A stretch of 64,000 nucleotides of DNA. It comes from Paracoccus thiocyanatus (GTDB taxonomy: Bacteria; Pseudomonadota; Alphaproteobacteria; Rhodobacterales; Rhodobacteraceae). Below, one piece after another: positions 1 to 13,633 of this stretch (positions are counted from its first letter, which is position 1; each line of letters begins with the position of its first letter). Location of the stretch: assembly GCF_900156255.1 (NCBI RefSeq), contig NZ_FTMK01000002.1:237265-301264 (forward strand), given 5' to 3'. A program made the translations under genes and the position numbers. The notes beneath the pieces were generated by a model. The model was not told the DNA's origin, ran no database searches, and was given only the letters and a program-made list of their open reading frames with translations.

Positions 1-496
1 CATACATCGGCGTATCAAGTTTCTCTTCGGCCTTGATGATATTGACGGTGCGCACCGTTTCGGGAATTTGCGCCTCGGGACCGCCAAGCAAGGCAGTACC
101 GACGGAATCCGAATTGGCAAAGACGATGTTCAAATCCTTGCCGGCGGCAAACTTCTCGATATTGCTCAATTCGGCAACCGAGGCGGGCGCCGCGCTGATG
201 AAAAAGGTCAGCAGCGTGGGCTTGCCCGATGCAATGTCGCCCAGCGTCAGTTCCTTTCCCTCAAGATCGAAAAGCTGCACGTCCATGGGAAATTCGTCGC
301 CCGGCTGAAGGCCCGCTGGGAATACCTCGCCGCCGACTTCCTCGGCCGCCGGAAATGAACCGTCATCCCCGGCAGCATAGACCGGCAGCGCCATGGTCAT
401 TCCGACAAAAGCCGCAACGACCCCGGCTCGCGAAAGAAACCGCGTCCCTACAGGCGCCGGAGTTTTATCAACTCCGGTCGGATGTTTATCATGCAT
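1..496 (-). CDS. Secreted redoxin-fold protein lacking the CxxC motif, 3' end beyond the window
   Basis: The frame is open from an ATG at 496 to the window edge (165 codons seen), with a strong GGGGGGAG ribosome site just upstream. Residues 19-42 are a signal peptide: Arg19 and Arg23, a hydrophobic run, and a likely cut after VYA. Residues about 67-165 resemble the TlpA/AhpC-TSA thioredoxin fold (pattern GDEFP...L.D..GKPTLLTFF). Where this fold carries CPPC, the sequence reads APAS (residues 103-106), and no cysteine occurs in the visible part. It is therefore unlikely to be a thiol oxidoreductase and may be a binding or chaperone-like periplasmic protein. It is divergent from an ArsR regulator and a sulfur permease, so a link to sulfur metabolism is possible but inferred. 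Confidence 0.7.
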   Translation of the reverse strand, partial: MHDKHPTGVDKTPAPVGTRFLSRAGVVAAFVGMTMALPVYAAGDDGSFPAAEEVGGEVFPAGLQPGDEFPMDVQLFDLEGKELTLGDIASGKPTLLTFFISAAPASVAELSNIEKFAAGKDLNIVFANSDSVGTALLGGPEAQIPETVRTVNIIKAEEKLDTPMY

Positions 497-911
497 TTCA
501 CTCCCCCCTTTCGGTATTCCGGGCGCAAGCCCGGAAAGCACAACGGCCAATGGCCGCCGTTCCGATATCATCTGGATTGATAAGCCGCTGCGATGTAGCC
601 ACACGCCGCGAAACGATATCCGGGATGAACACCCGGTCTATACAGGAATCTCAGGTTACTGCTTCTGCCGATGCCGGCCCGTGAACGGTTGGTTTGGCCG
701 CCACGAATCAGACCATAGGATGACATCTAAAATCGCGCAACAATTAATATTAAAAAAACGTGATGTTATAGTTTCGATAATACGCATTTACGTTTATCAA
801 TTGTTTTCGTGCCGTATTGCGGGGTTGCGACCAAGGCGGGTCTCATGCGACATTGCAGATAATGTTGCAGCGTCTTGCTGCGGGCCCAGCCACTGAACCC
901 GAGGCCGCCGA
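497..911. promoter_or_regulatory. Divergent intergenic region between redoxin-like gene and ArsR regulator
   Basis: This 415-bp stretch holds no convincing gene. A perfect 8-bp hairpin with a GCAA loop lies at 517-536, about 20 bases before the redoxin-like start codon, so it would fall in that gene's leader. A second inverted repeat (AACGGC / GCCGTT) lies at 542-561. About 720-810 is much more AT-rich than the rest of the window and is the likely promoter and operator zone for the regulator and permease genes. No exact ArsR-type palindrome could be fixed by eye. Confidence 0.5.
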
Positions 912-1301
912 ATGCAGCAAATCGCGCCCTTTACGTTGATGGATCTGGTCCTGGCCGCGGGCGAGGACCGGCTGGTGCTGAACCCGTTTTCCACTCCCCG
1001 CGAACAGCAGCGCGCCGTCTCGTCGGCCGCCGGGGTGTTCAAGGCGCTGGGGCACGAAGGGCGGCTTCGGATCCTGTGCCACCTGGCGGTGCGCGAATGC
1101 AGCGTGTCGGAGCTTGAGAACCTGATCGACGCCAGACAATCCGTGGTCAGCCAGCACCTGGCCCGGCTCAAGGCGGATCAATTGGTGCTCGCCCGCCGCG
1201 AAGGCCATACCATCTATTATTCGATCGGCGACAAGCGGATTGCCGACCTGCTTCGTGCGTTTGTGGTCCACCAGCACCAGGCGTTCGGCGGGACACGTTA
1301 A
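912..1301 (+). CDS. ArsR/SmtB-family transcriptional regulator
   Basis: This is a 129-residue winged-helix repressor. The N-terminal ~38 residues are an extension; the ArsR domain runs from about 39 to 110, with the recognition helix around QSVVSQHLARLK and the wing around RREGHTIYYSI. The sequence is close to the persulfide-sensing group (SqrR, BigR, SoxR of sulfur oxidisers), where ALGHEGRLRILC is typical. Those sensors pair a cysteine at the ILC position with one in the last helix. Here Cys56 is present, but the last helix has none; the other cysteine is Cys63. The gene is followed after 13 bp by a YeeE-type permease, so it probably controls that operon. Its ligand is uncertain. Confidence 0.85.
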   Translation: MQQIAPFTLMDLVLAAGEDRLVLNPFSTPREQQRAVSSAAGVFKALGHEGRLRILCHLAVRECSVSELENLIDARQSVVSQHLARLKADQLVLARREGHTIYYSIGDKRIADLLRAFVVHQHQAFGGTR

Positions 1302-1314
1302 ACGGGGGGAAACG

Positions 1315-2361
1315 ATGGGAGGAGAAGGCGAAGTTGCGGTGCAGCTTGCCCTGGTTGGCCTGTTATGCGGCGCCCTGCTGGGCGGCGCATCGCGCGTCAC
1401 GGATTTCTGCTCTTTGGGCGCGTTGGAAACGGCAATGCTGGGCCGGGACTTTCGCCGATTGCATATCTGGGCGGTCGCGCTGGGCGTGGCGATCGTCGGA
1501 ACCCAGATCGGTGTCCGCGCCGGCTTTGTCGATCTTCAGCGGACGATTTATCATTCGGTGATCTGGAACCCCGTCGCCAGCATATCCGGCGGCCTTGTCT
1601 TTGGTTATGGCATGGCCTTGGCCGGGAATTGCGGCTTCGGCGCCGCGGTCAAGGCCGGAAGCGGCGATATCCGGTCCTTCATCCTGCTGGGGGTGATCGG
1701 AGTTTCGTCCTATGTCACCCTGTCCGGACCCCTGGCCCCTTTGCGGATAGCGATCTTTCCCCAATGGGAGGAAACCGAGCCGAACGGATTTGGGGTCGCG
1801 GTCGGGAAACTGACCGGGTTGCCTGCGGATTTTCTGGGCCTTCTGCTTGGCCTTGCATTCATCCTTTGGGGCATTACCCGTCCGGCGATTTCACGCTCGC
1901 CGGCCGCGATCTGCGGCTCGGTCGGCGTCGGGCTTGCGGTCGCGCTCAGCCTGATCGGCACCTCGGTGATTCACGACAACAGCGCCGCCGCGATTTATGT
2001 CGAGGGTCCGGCCTTTACCGCCCCCGTCGGCAGAACCATCCTATATGTGATGACCTCGACGGGAACGGTCCCCAGCTATTCCGTAGGGGCGGTTTTCGGC
2101 ACCATCCTTGGGGCTTTCATCGTGTGCTTTTTCCGCGGCGAGCTTTATTGGGAATCCTGCGACGATGTGCGCGAGTTCGGCCGGCAGCTATGCGGCGCGG
2201 CGCTGATGGGCGCGGGGGGCGCGATCGCCGCCGGCTGTACCATCGGACAGGGGCTGACCGCGACGGCAACCCTGTCCTGGTCCGGGCCCGTCACGCTGCT
2301 GGCCATCTGCGCCGGGGCCTATGTCGGCTTGCAGCAACTCGTCGCGCAGGCCGAGCCGTAA
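1315..2361 (+). CDS. YeeE/YedE (SoxT/TsuA-like) sulfur-compound permease
   Basis: A 348-residue integral membrane protein with about nine or ten hydrophobic segments. The start chosen is the ATG at 1315, preceded by GGGGGA, 13 bp after the regulator stop. Three cysteine motifs typical of the YeeE/TsuA thiosulfate-uptake fold are visible: FCSLG (Cys32), NCGFG (Cys106) and GCTIG (Cys308). In characterised members these cysteines line the path of the sulfur anion. Co-transcription with a SqrR/SoxR-like repressor resembles soxT/soxR arrangements of sulfur-oxidising Paracoccus. Transport of thiosulfate or a related sulfur compound is the likely role; the exact substrate cannot be read from sequence. 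Confidence 0.85.
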   Translation: MGGEGEVAVQLALVGLLCGALLGGASRVTDFCSLGALETAMLGRDFRRLHIWAVALGVAIVGTQIGVRAGFVDLQRTIYHSVIWNPVASISGGLVFGYGMALAGNCGFGAAVKAGSGDIRSFILLGVIGVSSYVTLSGPLAPLRIAIFPQWEETEPNGFGVAVGKLTGLPADFLGLLLGLAFILWGITRPAISRSPAAICGSVGVGLAVALSLIGTSVIHDNSAAAIYVEGPAFTAPVGRTILYVMTSTGTVPSYSVGAVFGTILGAFIVCFFRGELYWESCDDVREFGRQLCGAALMGAGGAIAAGCTIGQGLTATATLSWSGPVTLLAICAGAYVGLQQLVAQAEP

Positions 2362-2521
2362 GCCGGCGCAGCAATGCTTCAAGGGTGATCGGATCTATCC
2401 ATCCGCGGCCATTGCCGCGCCTGGATAGAATTGGTCCGGGGGACGCGCAAATCCCGCAGCCTCGAAAAGGCTTGGGATATCGGGTTCACTTGCAGTTAGG
2501 GGATCGCCACGGGCGTGATGT

Positions 2522-2608
2522 TGGTGCGGTCGAGAAGACTCGAACTTCCACTCCGGTTAAGGAACAGCGACCTCAACGCTGCGCGTCTACCAATTCCGCC
2601 ACGACCGC
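2522..2608 (-). tRNA. tRNA-Leu (anticodon GAG)
   Basis: A class II tRNA of 87 bases including encoded CCA. The acceptor stem is GCGGTCG / CGACCGC, the anticodon stem CAGCG / CGCTG encloses TTGAGGT (anticodon GAG), a long variable arm follows, and the T-loop reads TTCGAGT. It decodes CUC and CUU leucine codons. It lies 77 bp downstream of metH on the same strand. Confidence 0.96.
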
Positions 2609-2638
2609 ACTTTCGTAGGCTCGGGTCTCATAGACGCT

Positions 2639-2678
2639 TGCGCGGCGGATGAAAAGGGCATTTTTCGCCCGCCGCGCG
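2639..2678. terminator. Hairpin between metH and tRNA-Leu
   Basis: A long inverted repeat (GCGCGGCGG ... CCGCCGCGC) has a second short inner pairing (GAAAA / TTTTC). It lies directly after the metH stop codon. No T-run follows on the metH strand, so it may act as a 3' end stabiliser or a Rho-assisted stop rather than a classical terminator. Confidence 0.45.
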
Positions 2679-2685
2679 TTTCTTT

Positions 2686-6447
<3,762 letters not shown>

Positions 6448-6563
6448 GGTTCGGTCCGCGCTTTATGGAATGTGTTCTATAGCCGCAGATCGCCGATTAG
6501 GGAAATTCAACATCCGCAGAATGATCTTGCACGGAATTCATGACCGCCCCGGCCATTTCCTTC

Positions 6564-6608
6564 TTTCGTGCGGAAATATCCTCGGGGGTGTGGGGGCAGA
6601 CAGCCCCC
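6564..6608 (+). repeat. Intergenic repeat B, copy 1 (with hairpin)
   Basis: About 45 bp starting TTTCGTG, then GAAATATCCTCGGGGGT, ending in the hairpin GGGGGC-AGACA-GCCCCC (6592-6608). The same block in the same orientation recurs at 60610-60654. This copy lies upstream of lipB. Confidence 0.8.
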
Positions 6609-6671
6609 ACCGCCGCCCGCGACGCAAACCGGCCCTTGCCCAGGATGCCCGTCCGGTCCTATCTGGCGCCC

Positions 6672-7328
6672 ATGACCGAATGGATCACCGCCCCCGGCCT
6701 GACCGACTACCAGGAAGCCACGGCCTTCATGGAGGCGCGCGCGGCCGCCATCGCCCAGGGCCGGGCGGACGAGCTGGTCTGGCTGGTCGAACACCCGCCG
6801 CTCTACACCGCCGGCACCTCGGCCAGGCCGGCGGACCTGCTTGCCCCCCGCTTTGCGGTGCACCAGACCGGGCGCGGCGGGCAATATACCTATCACGGCC
6901 CCGGACAGCGCGTGGTCTATGTCATGCTGGACCTGAACCGGCGCGGCCGCGACGTGCGCGCCTTTGTCAGGGCGCTGGAATCCTGGGTCATCGACACGCT
7001 GGCCGAATTCAACCTGCGCGGCGAAATCCGCGACGGCCGCGTCGGCGTCTGGATCGCCCGGCCCGACAAGGCCCCCCTGCCCGACGGCACCATGCGCGAG
7101 GACAAGATCGCCGCCATCGGCGTCAAGCTGCGCCGCTGGGTCAGCTTTCACGGCCTTGCCATCAATGTCGAGCCGGACCTGGACCATTACGACGGCATCG
7201 TGCCCTGCGGCATCCAGGGTCATGGCGTCACCAGCCTGGTCGACATGGGCCTGCCGGTGGGCATGGCCGATCTGGACCTGGCGCTGCGCCTGAACTTCGC
7301 CGCCAACTTCCCGCCCCTGCCCGGCTGA
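6672..7328 (+). CDS. lipB: Lipoyl(octanoyl) transferase LipB
   Basis: LipB moves octanoyl groups from acyl-carrier protein to lipoyl domains, the first step in lipoate assembly for 2-oxoacid dehydrogenases such as the pdh complex encoded at 57-60 kb. The protein is 218 residues if started at ATG 6672 (MTEWITAPG); longer in-frame starts run into the upstream repeat and look spurious. The acceptor pocket motif [12 protein letters not shown], the catalytic lysine in AIGVKLRRW and the catalytic cysteine in [13 protein letters not shown] are all present. It is a stand-alone gene between metH, which is divergent, and cycA. Confidence 0.95.
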   Translation: MTEWITAPGLTDYQEATAFMEARAAAIAQGRADELVWLVEHPPLYTAGTSARPADLLAPRFAVHQTGRGGQYTYHGPGQRVVYVMLDLNRRGRDVRAFVRALESWVIDTLAEFNLRGEIRDGRVGVWIARPDKAPLPDGTMREDKIAAIGVKLRRWVSFHGLAINVEPDLDHYDGIVPCGIQGHGVTSLVDMGLPVGMADLDLALRLNFAANFPPLPG

Positions 7329-7481
7329 CTGCGCGGCTTTTCTGCGTTGCGACATATTCACCGGGCTTTGCTCTGCGACTTTTTTACGGTATTCGGACGG
7401 CTGGACGCATGATAGCCCTGTTACGCGGGTAGCGGAGAGGTCCGTTCCCCGCGCAAAGAGCGATACCCAAGAGGAACCGCG

Positions 7482-7955
7482 ATGAAGATCAGCATCTATG
7501 CCACTCTCGCCTCCCTGTCCCTCGCCCTGCCGGCCATGGCCCAGGACGCTGGCGACGCCACCAAGGGAGAGAAGGAATTCAACAAGTGCAAGGCTTGCCA
7601 CATGGTTCAGGCGCCTGACGGCACCAATGTCGTCAAGGGGGGCAAGACCGGCCCGAACCTTTACGGCGTCGTGGGCCGCAAGATCGCCTCGGTCGAAGGC
7701 TTCAAATACGGCGACGGCATTCTTGAAGTGGCCGAAAAGAACCCGGACATGGTTTGGACCGAGGAAGCCCTGGTCGAATACATGACCGATCCCAAGCCCT
7801 GGCTGGTCGAACAGACCGGCGATTCGGCGGCCAAGACCAAGATGACCTTCAAGCTGGGCAAGAATCAGGCCGACGTGGCCGCGTTCCTGGCCAAGCACTC
7901 GCCCGACGCGGGCGCAGAGGCCGAAGCCGCCCCGGCCGAAGCCGAAGCGAACTGA
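7482..7955 (+). CDS. cycA: Cytochrome c550 (cytochrome c2 family)
   Basis: A 157-residue periplasmic electron carrier that passes electrons from the bc1 complex to aa3 oxidase or other acceptors. Residues 1-20 are a signal peptide (cut after MA before Gln21). The heme motif CKACH is at 36-40 and the axial methionine is Met121 in KTKMTFK. The sequence closely follows Paracoccus denitrificans c550, including KGEKEFNKCKACHM and the acidic alanine-rich tail. Direct linkage to ctaDII downstream is the known Paracoccus arrangement. A strong terminator ends the transcript at 7981-8022, so oxidase expression probably has its own promoter. Confidence 0.97.
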   Translation: MKISIYATLASLSLALPAMAQDAGDATKGEKEFNKCKACHMVQAPDGTNVVKGGKTGPNLYGVVGRKIASVEGFKYGDGILEVAEKNPDMVWTEEALVEYMTDPKPWLVEQTGDSAAKTKMTFKLGKNQADVAAFLAKHSPDAGAEAEAAPAEAEAN

Positions 7956-7980
7956 CCTGCGCGGGCGGCAAGCCCGCGAC

Positions 7981-8022
7981 AGCCGCACCCCTGCGGCAAA
8001 AGCGCGCAGGGGTGCGGCTTTT
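7981..8022 (+). terminator. Rho-independent terminator of cycA
   Basis: A perfect 15-bp stem (7981-7995 with 8005-8019), a 9-base loop and a short T-run (8019-8022), 26 bp after the cycA stop. It separates cycA from ctaDII. Confidence 0.93.
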
Positions 8023-8050
8023 AGTCCCTTCTTCGCATTGCGAGGGATAG

Positions 8051-9799
<1,749 letters not shown>

Positions 9800-9814
9800 T
9801 CGCGCATCAAGCAG

Positions 9815-10309
9815 ATGCCTTATGTCTGGCACGACACGGCCCCGGAGGAATCCGGGGCCGTCTGTTTTCAGCTCAAGCTTTGGCCGCATCGCTCGCTGTC
9901 GCGCCAGGGTTTCGTCTGGGTGATCGGCCTGACTGCCGGCGGATTGGCGCTGCCGCTTCTGGCCCTGCTTGGCTCGGCGGTGGTCTGGGGGCTTTTGCCC
10001 TTTGCGCTGCTGGCGGTCTGGGGGTTGTGGCAGGGAATCGCCCGCAGCTACGGCACCCCGCACGAGGTCATGTGGCTGTCGCGGGATCGGCTGGAACTGC
10101 TGCGCAGCGATCCGGGCCGGCCCGACCGGACCTGGCGGACCAACCCCTATTGGGTGCGCGTCGGCCTGCGCCCCGGCGGCCCGGTCGAGGATTACCTTGT
10201 CCTGACCGACGGCCAGCGCGAGGTCGAATTGGGCGCATTCCTGTCACCGGAAGAGCGGGTGGCGCTGCGGGACGAATTGGAGCGGCGCCTGGCCGGGCTG
10301 CGGCGCTAA
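9815..10309 (+). CDS. DUF2244 membrane protein
   Basis: A 164-residue protein with two adjacent membrane segments at about 34-75 (VWVIGLTAGGLALPLLALLG and VVWGLLPFALLAVWGLW) and a cytoplasmic-looking C-terminal domain (about 80-164), the pattern of the DUF2244 family found near oxidase genes in alphaproteobacteria. The start at 9815, only 15 bp after ctaDII, keeps the family-typical N-terminus MPY.W. Its function is unknown; context suggests a role tied to cytochrome oxidase. A terminator-like hairpin lies inside codons 8-16. Confidence 0.85.
   Translation: MPYVWHDTAPEESGAVCFQLKLWPHRSLSRQGFVWVIGLTAGGLALPLLALLGSAVVWGLLPFALLAVWGLWQGIARSYGTPHEVMWLSRDRLELLRSDPGRPDRTWRTNPYWVRVGLRPGGPVEDYLVLTDGQREVELGAFLSPEERVALRDELERRLAGLRR
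9836..9861 (+). terminator. Terminator-like hairpin inside the 5' end of the DUF2244 gene
   Basis: A perfect 11-bp GC-rich stem (9836-9846 with 9851-9861) with a GGAA tetraloop, followed by CTGTTTT. It lies 37 bp after the ctaDII stop and would stop or attenuate transcription before most of the downstream gene is copied. Confidence 0.7.
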
Positions 10310-10428
10310 GGCCGCCACCCGCCGGCTTGGCAAATCGGATGCGACGCGGCGGACTGCGACGGCCCAAGGCTGCACAAGCGGCGCCGCGGATCCGTGCGCG
10401 ACGCTGCCTGTTCAGGACCAGGTGCGGG

Positions 10429-10977
10429 TCAGAAACGGAACCCGGCCAAAATCTGGGTGCTTTCGCCGGTGGCCCGCAGGCCCAGGGTGAACTTGTCCAC
10501 GGACAGGGTCACGACCGCGCCGAAATTGCCCTTATAGTCGGTGTCGGGTTCTTCATCGGCATAGCACTGAAAACCCAAGTAGGAATCGGCGCAATCGGCA
10601 AAGGATTCGCGCACCCCCAGCAAAAGGGCGGCATCGGTCCGGAAACGCCCGTTATCCATCAGATTGCCGCCGATCAGGAAGTTGTAAGAGGTCGCCTGCT
10701 TCGGCCGGTCATCCATGCCCCAGGTCGAATCGAGCATCGTTCCTTCGCGGCCGATATCGAAGCCCAGGATCAATTTGCTGTCCGGCCGCTGGTGCAGGAA
10801 ACCGAAGGAGAACGGCGTATCGTCATTTTCCAGCGGCCCATCGTCATTGGCCGCGCCCGCCCCGATGTAAAAGGTGTTGCGCAGCGTCGTGCCCTGCTGG
10901 CTGTCGTCCTGTGCCTGGGCATGGCCGGCGGCGATGGCAAGCGGCAGGCAAAGGCCTAGGACCTGGAAAATCTTCAT
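10429..10977 (-). CDS. Small outer-membrane beta-barrel-like protein
   Basis: A 182-residue protein with a clear signal peptide (residues 1-22, cut near AQA-QDD). The rest alternates polar and hydrophobic residues as in amphipathic strands, and the protein ends in phenylalanine (AGFRF), the usual C-terminal signal for barrel assembly. Two cysteines (in FADCAD and FQCYAD) are close enough to form a loop disulfide. No specific family is recognised. It is a stand-alone gene whose 3' end faces the DUF2244 gene. Confidence 0.7.
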   Translation of the reverse strand: MKIFQVLGLCLPLAIAAGHAQAQDDSQQGTTLRNTFYIGAGAANDDGPLENDDTPFSFGFLHQRPDSKLILGFDIGREGTMLDSTWGMDDRPKQATSYNFLIGGNLMDNGRFRTDAALLLGVRESFADCADSYLGFQCYADEEPDTDYKGNFGAVVTLSVDKFTLGLRATGESTQILAGFRF

Positions 10978-11137
10978 ACTGGTTACTCACTGGCTTGAGG
11001 AATGGGGATGCCTGCTAGCACGGAGAACCTCTGGGACAAAGCAGAGATTCAAGACAATTCGTTACAGTTTCCTTTCCCGCCCCCCTTTCCGGCGCGGATC
11101 CCCGTTGGCGCGGCATTGCGGCGCGCAATAGGCTGTT

Positions 11138-13633
11138 TCACCCATCCACCCGAATACGGGCATTTTCGGGGTCAAAGGGGCTGTCCACCGTGACCTCGGC
11201 ATCCCATAATTCGCGCTGCATCCGCACTTTCAGCCGCGTCCCCGGCGCGGCCAGGTCGGGGCGGACATAGCCCATGGCAATGGATTTGTCGAAAGCCGCC
11301 GACCAGCCGCCCGAGGTCAGCCGCCCGATCCGGGCCGCGCCATCGGGCAGGTATAGCGCCTCGCGGCCCCAGGGATCGGCGTCCGCCGGCCCGTCGATCA
11401 GCAAGGTCACGCATTTGCTGCGGATGCCCTTGGCCAGCATCGCCTGCTTGCCGTTGAACGCCTTGTCCAGATCGACGAAACGGTCCAGCCCGGCTTCAAG
11501 CGGCGTCGCGTCGCGGCCCAGCTCGGTGCCGAAGGCGCGATAGCTTTTCTCTTGCCGCAGCCAGTTCTGCGCCCGCGCGCCGACCAGCTTCAGCCCGTGC
11601 TTCTCGCCCGCCGCGACCAGTTGGTCCCACAGGTAGCGGCCGAACTCGATCGGGTGATGCAGCTCCCAGCCCAGCTCGCCGGTATAGGCGACGCGGATGG
11701 CGCGGACCGGGCACATGCCCAGTTCGATATGGCGCATCGAGAGCCAGGGAAACCGCTTGTTGCCCAGGACCGTGTCGGGGTCGGCGTCGCGCACCAGGTC
11801 GCGCAGGATGGCGCGGCTGTTCGGCCCGGCCAGGGCGAAAACGCCCCATTGCGTGGTGATGTCCTGCACGATCACCGGCCCGAACTCGGCCTGCATCGCC
11901 TCGGCCGCCCGGCGCAGGTGGTCGCCGTCGTAATCCGCCCATGCCCCGGCCGAGATCAGGTAATAATCGTCCTCGGCCAGCCGCACGATGGTATATTCGG
12001 TGCGCGTGGTGCCGGTCTCGGTCAGGGCATAGGTCAGGTTGATGCGGCCGACCTTGGGCAGGCGGTTGGTGGTGAACCAGTCCAGAAAGGCGGTGGCGCC
12101 GGGACCATGGACGCGATGCTTGGCAAAGGCCGAGGCGTCGATCAGCCCGGCGGCGCCCCGGACCGCCTCAGCCTCGGCCCTGGCATAGTGCCACCAGCCG
12201 CCGCGGCGGAAACTGCGGCTTGCATGGTCGTCGAAACCGGCCGGCGCGTAATAGTTCGGCCGCTCCCAACCGTTCACCTGGCCGAATTGCGCCCCGGCAT
12301 CCTTCTGGCGGTCATAGGCGGGGGTGGTGCGCAGCGGGCGGCAGGCTTCGCGCTCTTCGTCCGGGTGGTGCAGGACGAAGACATGCTCGTAAGCCTCTTC
12401 GTTCTTGCGGGCGGCATATTCGGTGGTCATCCAGCCACCGAAGCGGCGGGGGTCGAGGCTGGCCATGTCGATCTCGGCCTCGCCCTCGGTCATCATCTGC
12501 GCCAGGTAATGGCCGGTGCCGCCGGCGGCGGTGATGCCAAAGGAAAAACCCTCGGCCAGCCACATGTTGCGCAGGCCGGGCGCCGGGCCGACCAGCGGGT
12601 TGCCGTCGGGCGTATAGCAGATCGGGCCGTTGAAATCGTCCTTGAGCCCCACGGTTTCCGAACTGGGAATCCGGTGGATCATCGACATGTATTCTTCCTC
12701 GATCCGTTCCAGGTCCAGCGGGAACAGGTCGGCGCGGAAACTTTCCGGCACGTCGTAGAGAAAGCGCGCCGGGGCATTGCGCTCATAGGGGCCCAGGATC
12801 CAGCCGCCGCGTTCCTCGCGGACATACCATTTCGCGTCGGCGTCGCGCAGCACCGGGTGTTCCGGGTTGCCCTGGGCGCGCCAGGCGACCAGCGCCGGGT
12901 CGGGCTCGGTGACGATATACTGGTGCTCGACCGGGATGGCCGGGATCTTGATGCCCAACAGCCGGGCGGTGCGCTGCGCATGGTTGCCGGTCGCGGTCAC
13001 GACATGTTCGGCGCGGATCTCGAACACCTCGCCTGACGGCACCAGGTTGCCGCCCCGTTCGGCCATCTTCTCGCAGGTGACGATCCATTCCTCGCCGGTC
13101 CAGGCATAGCCGTTGACCTGAACCTTGCGCTCAATGGCGGCGCCAGCCAGGCGCGCGGCCCGCGCCATGGCCTGGGTCACGTCGGCCGGGTTGATATAGC
13201 CGTCGGTCGGATGGAACAGCGCCCCCTTCAGATCCTCGCAGCGCAGCAAGGGCCAGCGGTCCTTGATCTGCGCCGGCGTCAGGAACTCATGCTCGATCCC
13301 CATGGTCTCGGCGGTGGCGGAATAAAGCATGTATTCGTCCATCCGCGCATCGGTCTGGGCCATGCGTAGGTTGCCGCAGCGGGTAAAGCCCGCGTTCAGC
13401 CCGGTCTCGGCCTCCAGCCCGGCATAAAGCTTGACCGAATAGTCGTGGATATGGCTGGTCGCATAGCCCATGTTGAACAGCGGCAGCAGGCCCGCCGCGT
13501 GCCAGGTCGAGCCGGCCGTCAGCTCGTCGCGTTCGACCAGCAGCGTGTCCCAGCCGGCGCGCGCCAGATGCAGCGCCACGGCGCAGCCGACCGCGCCGCC
13601 TCCGACCACCAGGGCCTTCACATGGGTTTTCAT
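11138..13633 (-). CDS. FAD-dependent dimethylglycine/sarcosine dehydrogenase-like protein
   Basis: An 831-residue enzyme that oxidatively removes a methyl group from an N-methylated amino acid and can pass it to tetrahydrofolate. The start at 13633 follows a good AAGGAG site; a longer frame would lack one. Domains: FAD-binding GGGAVGCAVA near residues 11-20; STWHAAGL, whose His45 matches the covalent flavin histidine of dimethylglycine and sarcosine dehydrogenases; the FAO middle domain (about 370-430); the GcvT-type folate-binding domain (about 440-720); and its C-terminal barrel (about 730-830). Dimethylglycine or sarcosine is the most likely substrate; related N-methyl amines cannot be excluded. 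No other glycine-betaine genes are adjacent. Confidence 0.85.
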   Translation of the reverse strand: MKTHVKALVVGGGAVGCAVALHLARAGWDTLLVERDELTAGSTWHAAGLLPLFNMGYATSHIHDYSVKLYAGLEAETGLNAGFTRCGNLRMAQTDARMDEYMLYSATAETMGIEHEFLTPAQIKDRWPLLRCEDLKGALFHPTDGYINPADVTQAMARAARLAGAAIERKVQVNGYAWTGEEWIVTCEKMAERGGNLVPSGEVFEIRAEHVVTATGNHAQRTARLLGIKIPAIPVEHQYIVTEPDPALVAWRAQGNPEHPVLRDADAKWYVREERGGWILGPYERNAPARFLYDVPESFRADLFPLDLERIEEEYMSMIHRIPSSETVGLKDDFNGPICYTPDGNPLVGPAPGLRNMWLAEGFSFGITAAGGTGHYLAQMMTEGEAEIDMASLDPRRFGGWMTTEYAARKNEEAYEHVFVLHHPDEEREACRPLRTTPAYDRQKDAGAQFGQVNGWERPNYYAPAGFDDHASRSFRRGGWWHYARAEAEAVRGAAGLIDASAFAKHRVHGPGATAFLDWFTTNRLPKVGRINLTYALTETGTTRTEYTIVRLAEDDYYLISAGAWADYDGDHLRRAAEAMQAEFGPVIVQDITTQWGVFALAGPNSRAILRDLVRDADPDTVLGNKRFPWLSMRHIELGMCPVRAIRVAYTGELGWELHHPIEFGRYLWDQLVAAGEKHGLKLVGARAQNWLRQEKSYRAFGTELGRDATPLEAGLDRFVDLDKAFNGKQAMLAKGIRSKCVTLLIDGPADADPWGREALYLPDGAARIGRLTSGGWSAAFDKSIAMGYVRPDLAAPGTRLKVRMQRELWDAEVTVDSPFDPENARIRVDG

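Noticed and set aside
6448..6540. Cobalamin or SAM riboswitch before metH
   Set aside because: The ~90 bp leader is too short and lacks the conserved B12-box or SAM stem motifs that I could recognise by eye.
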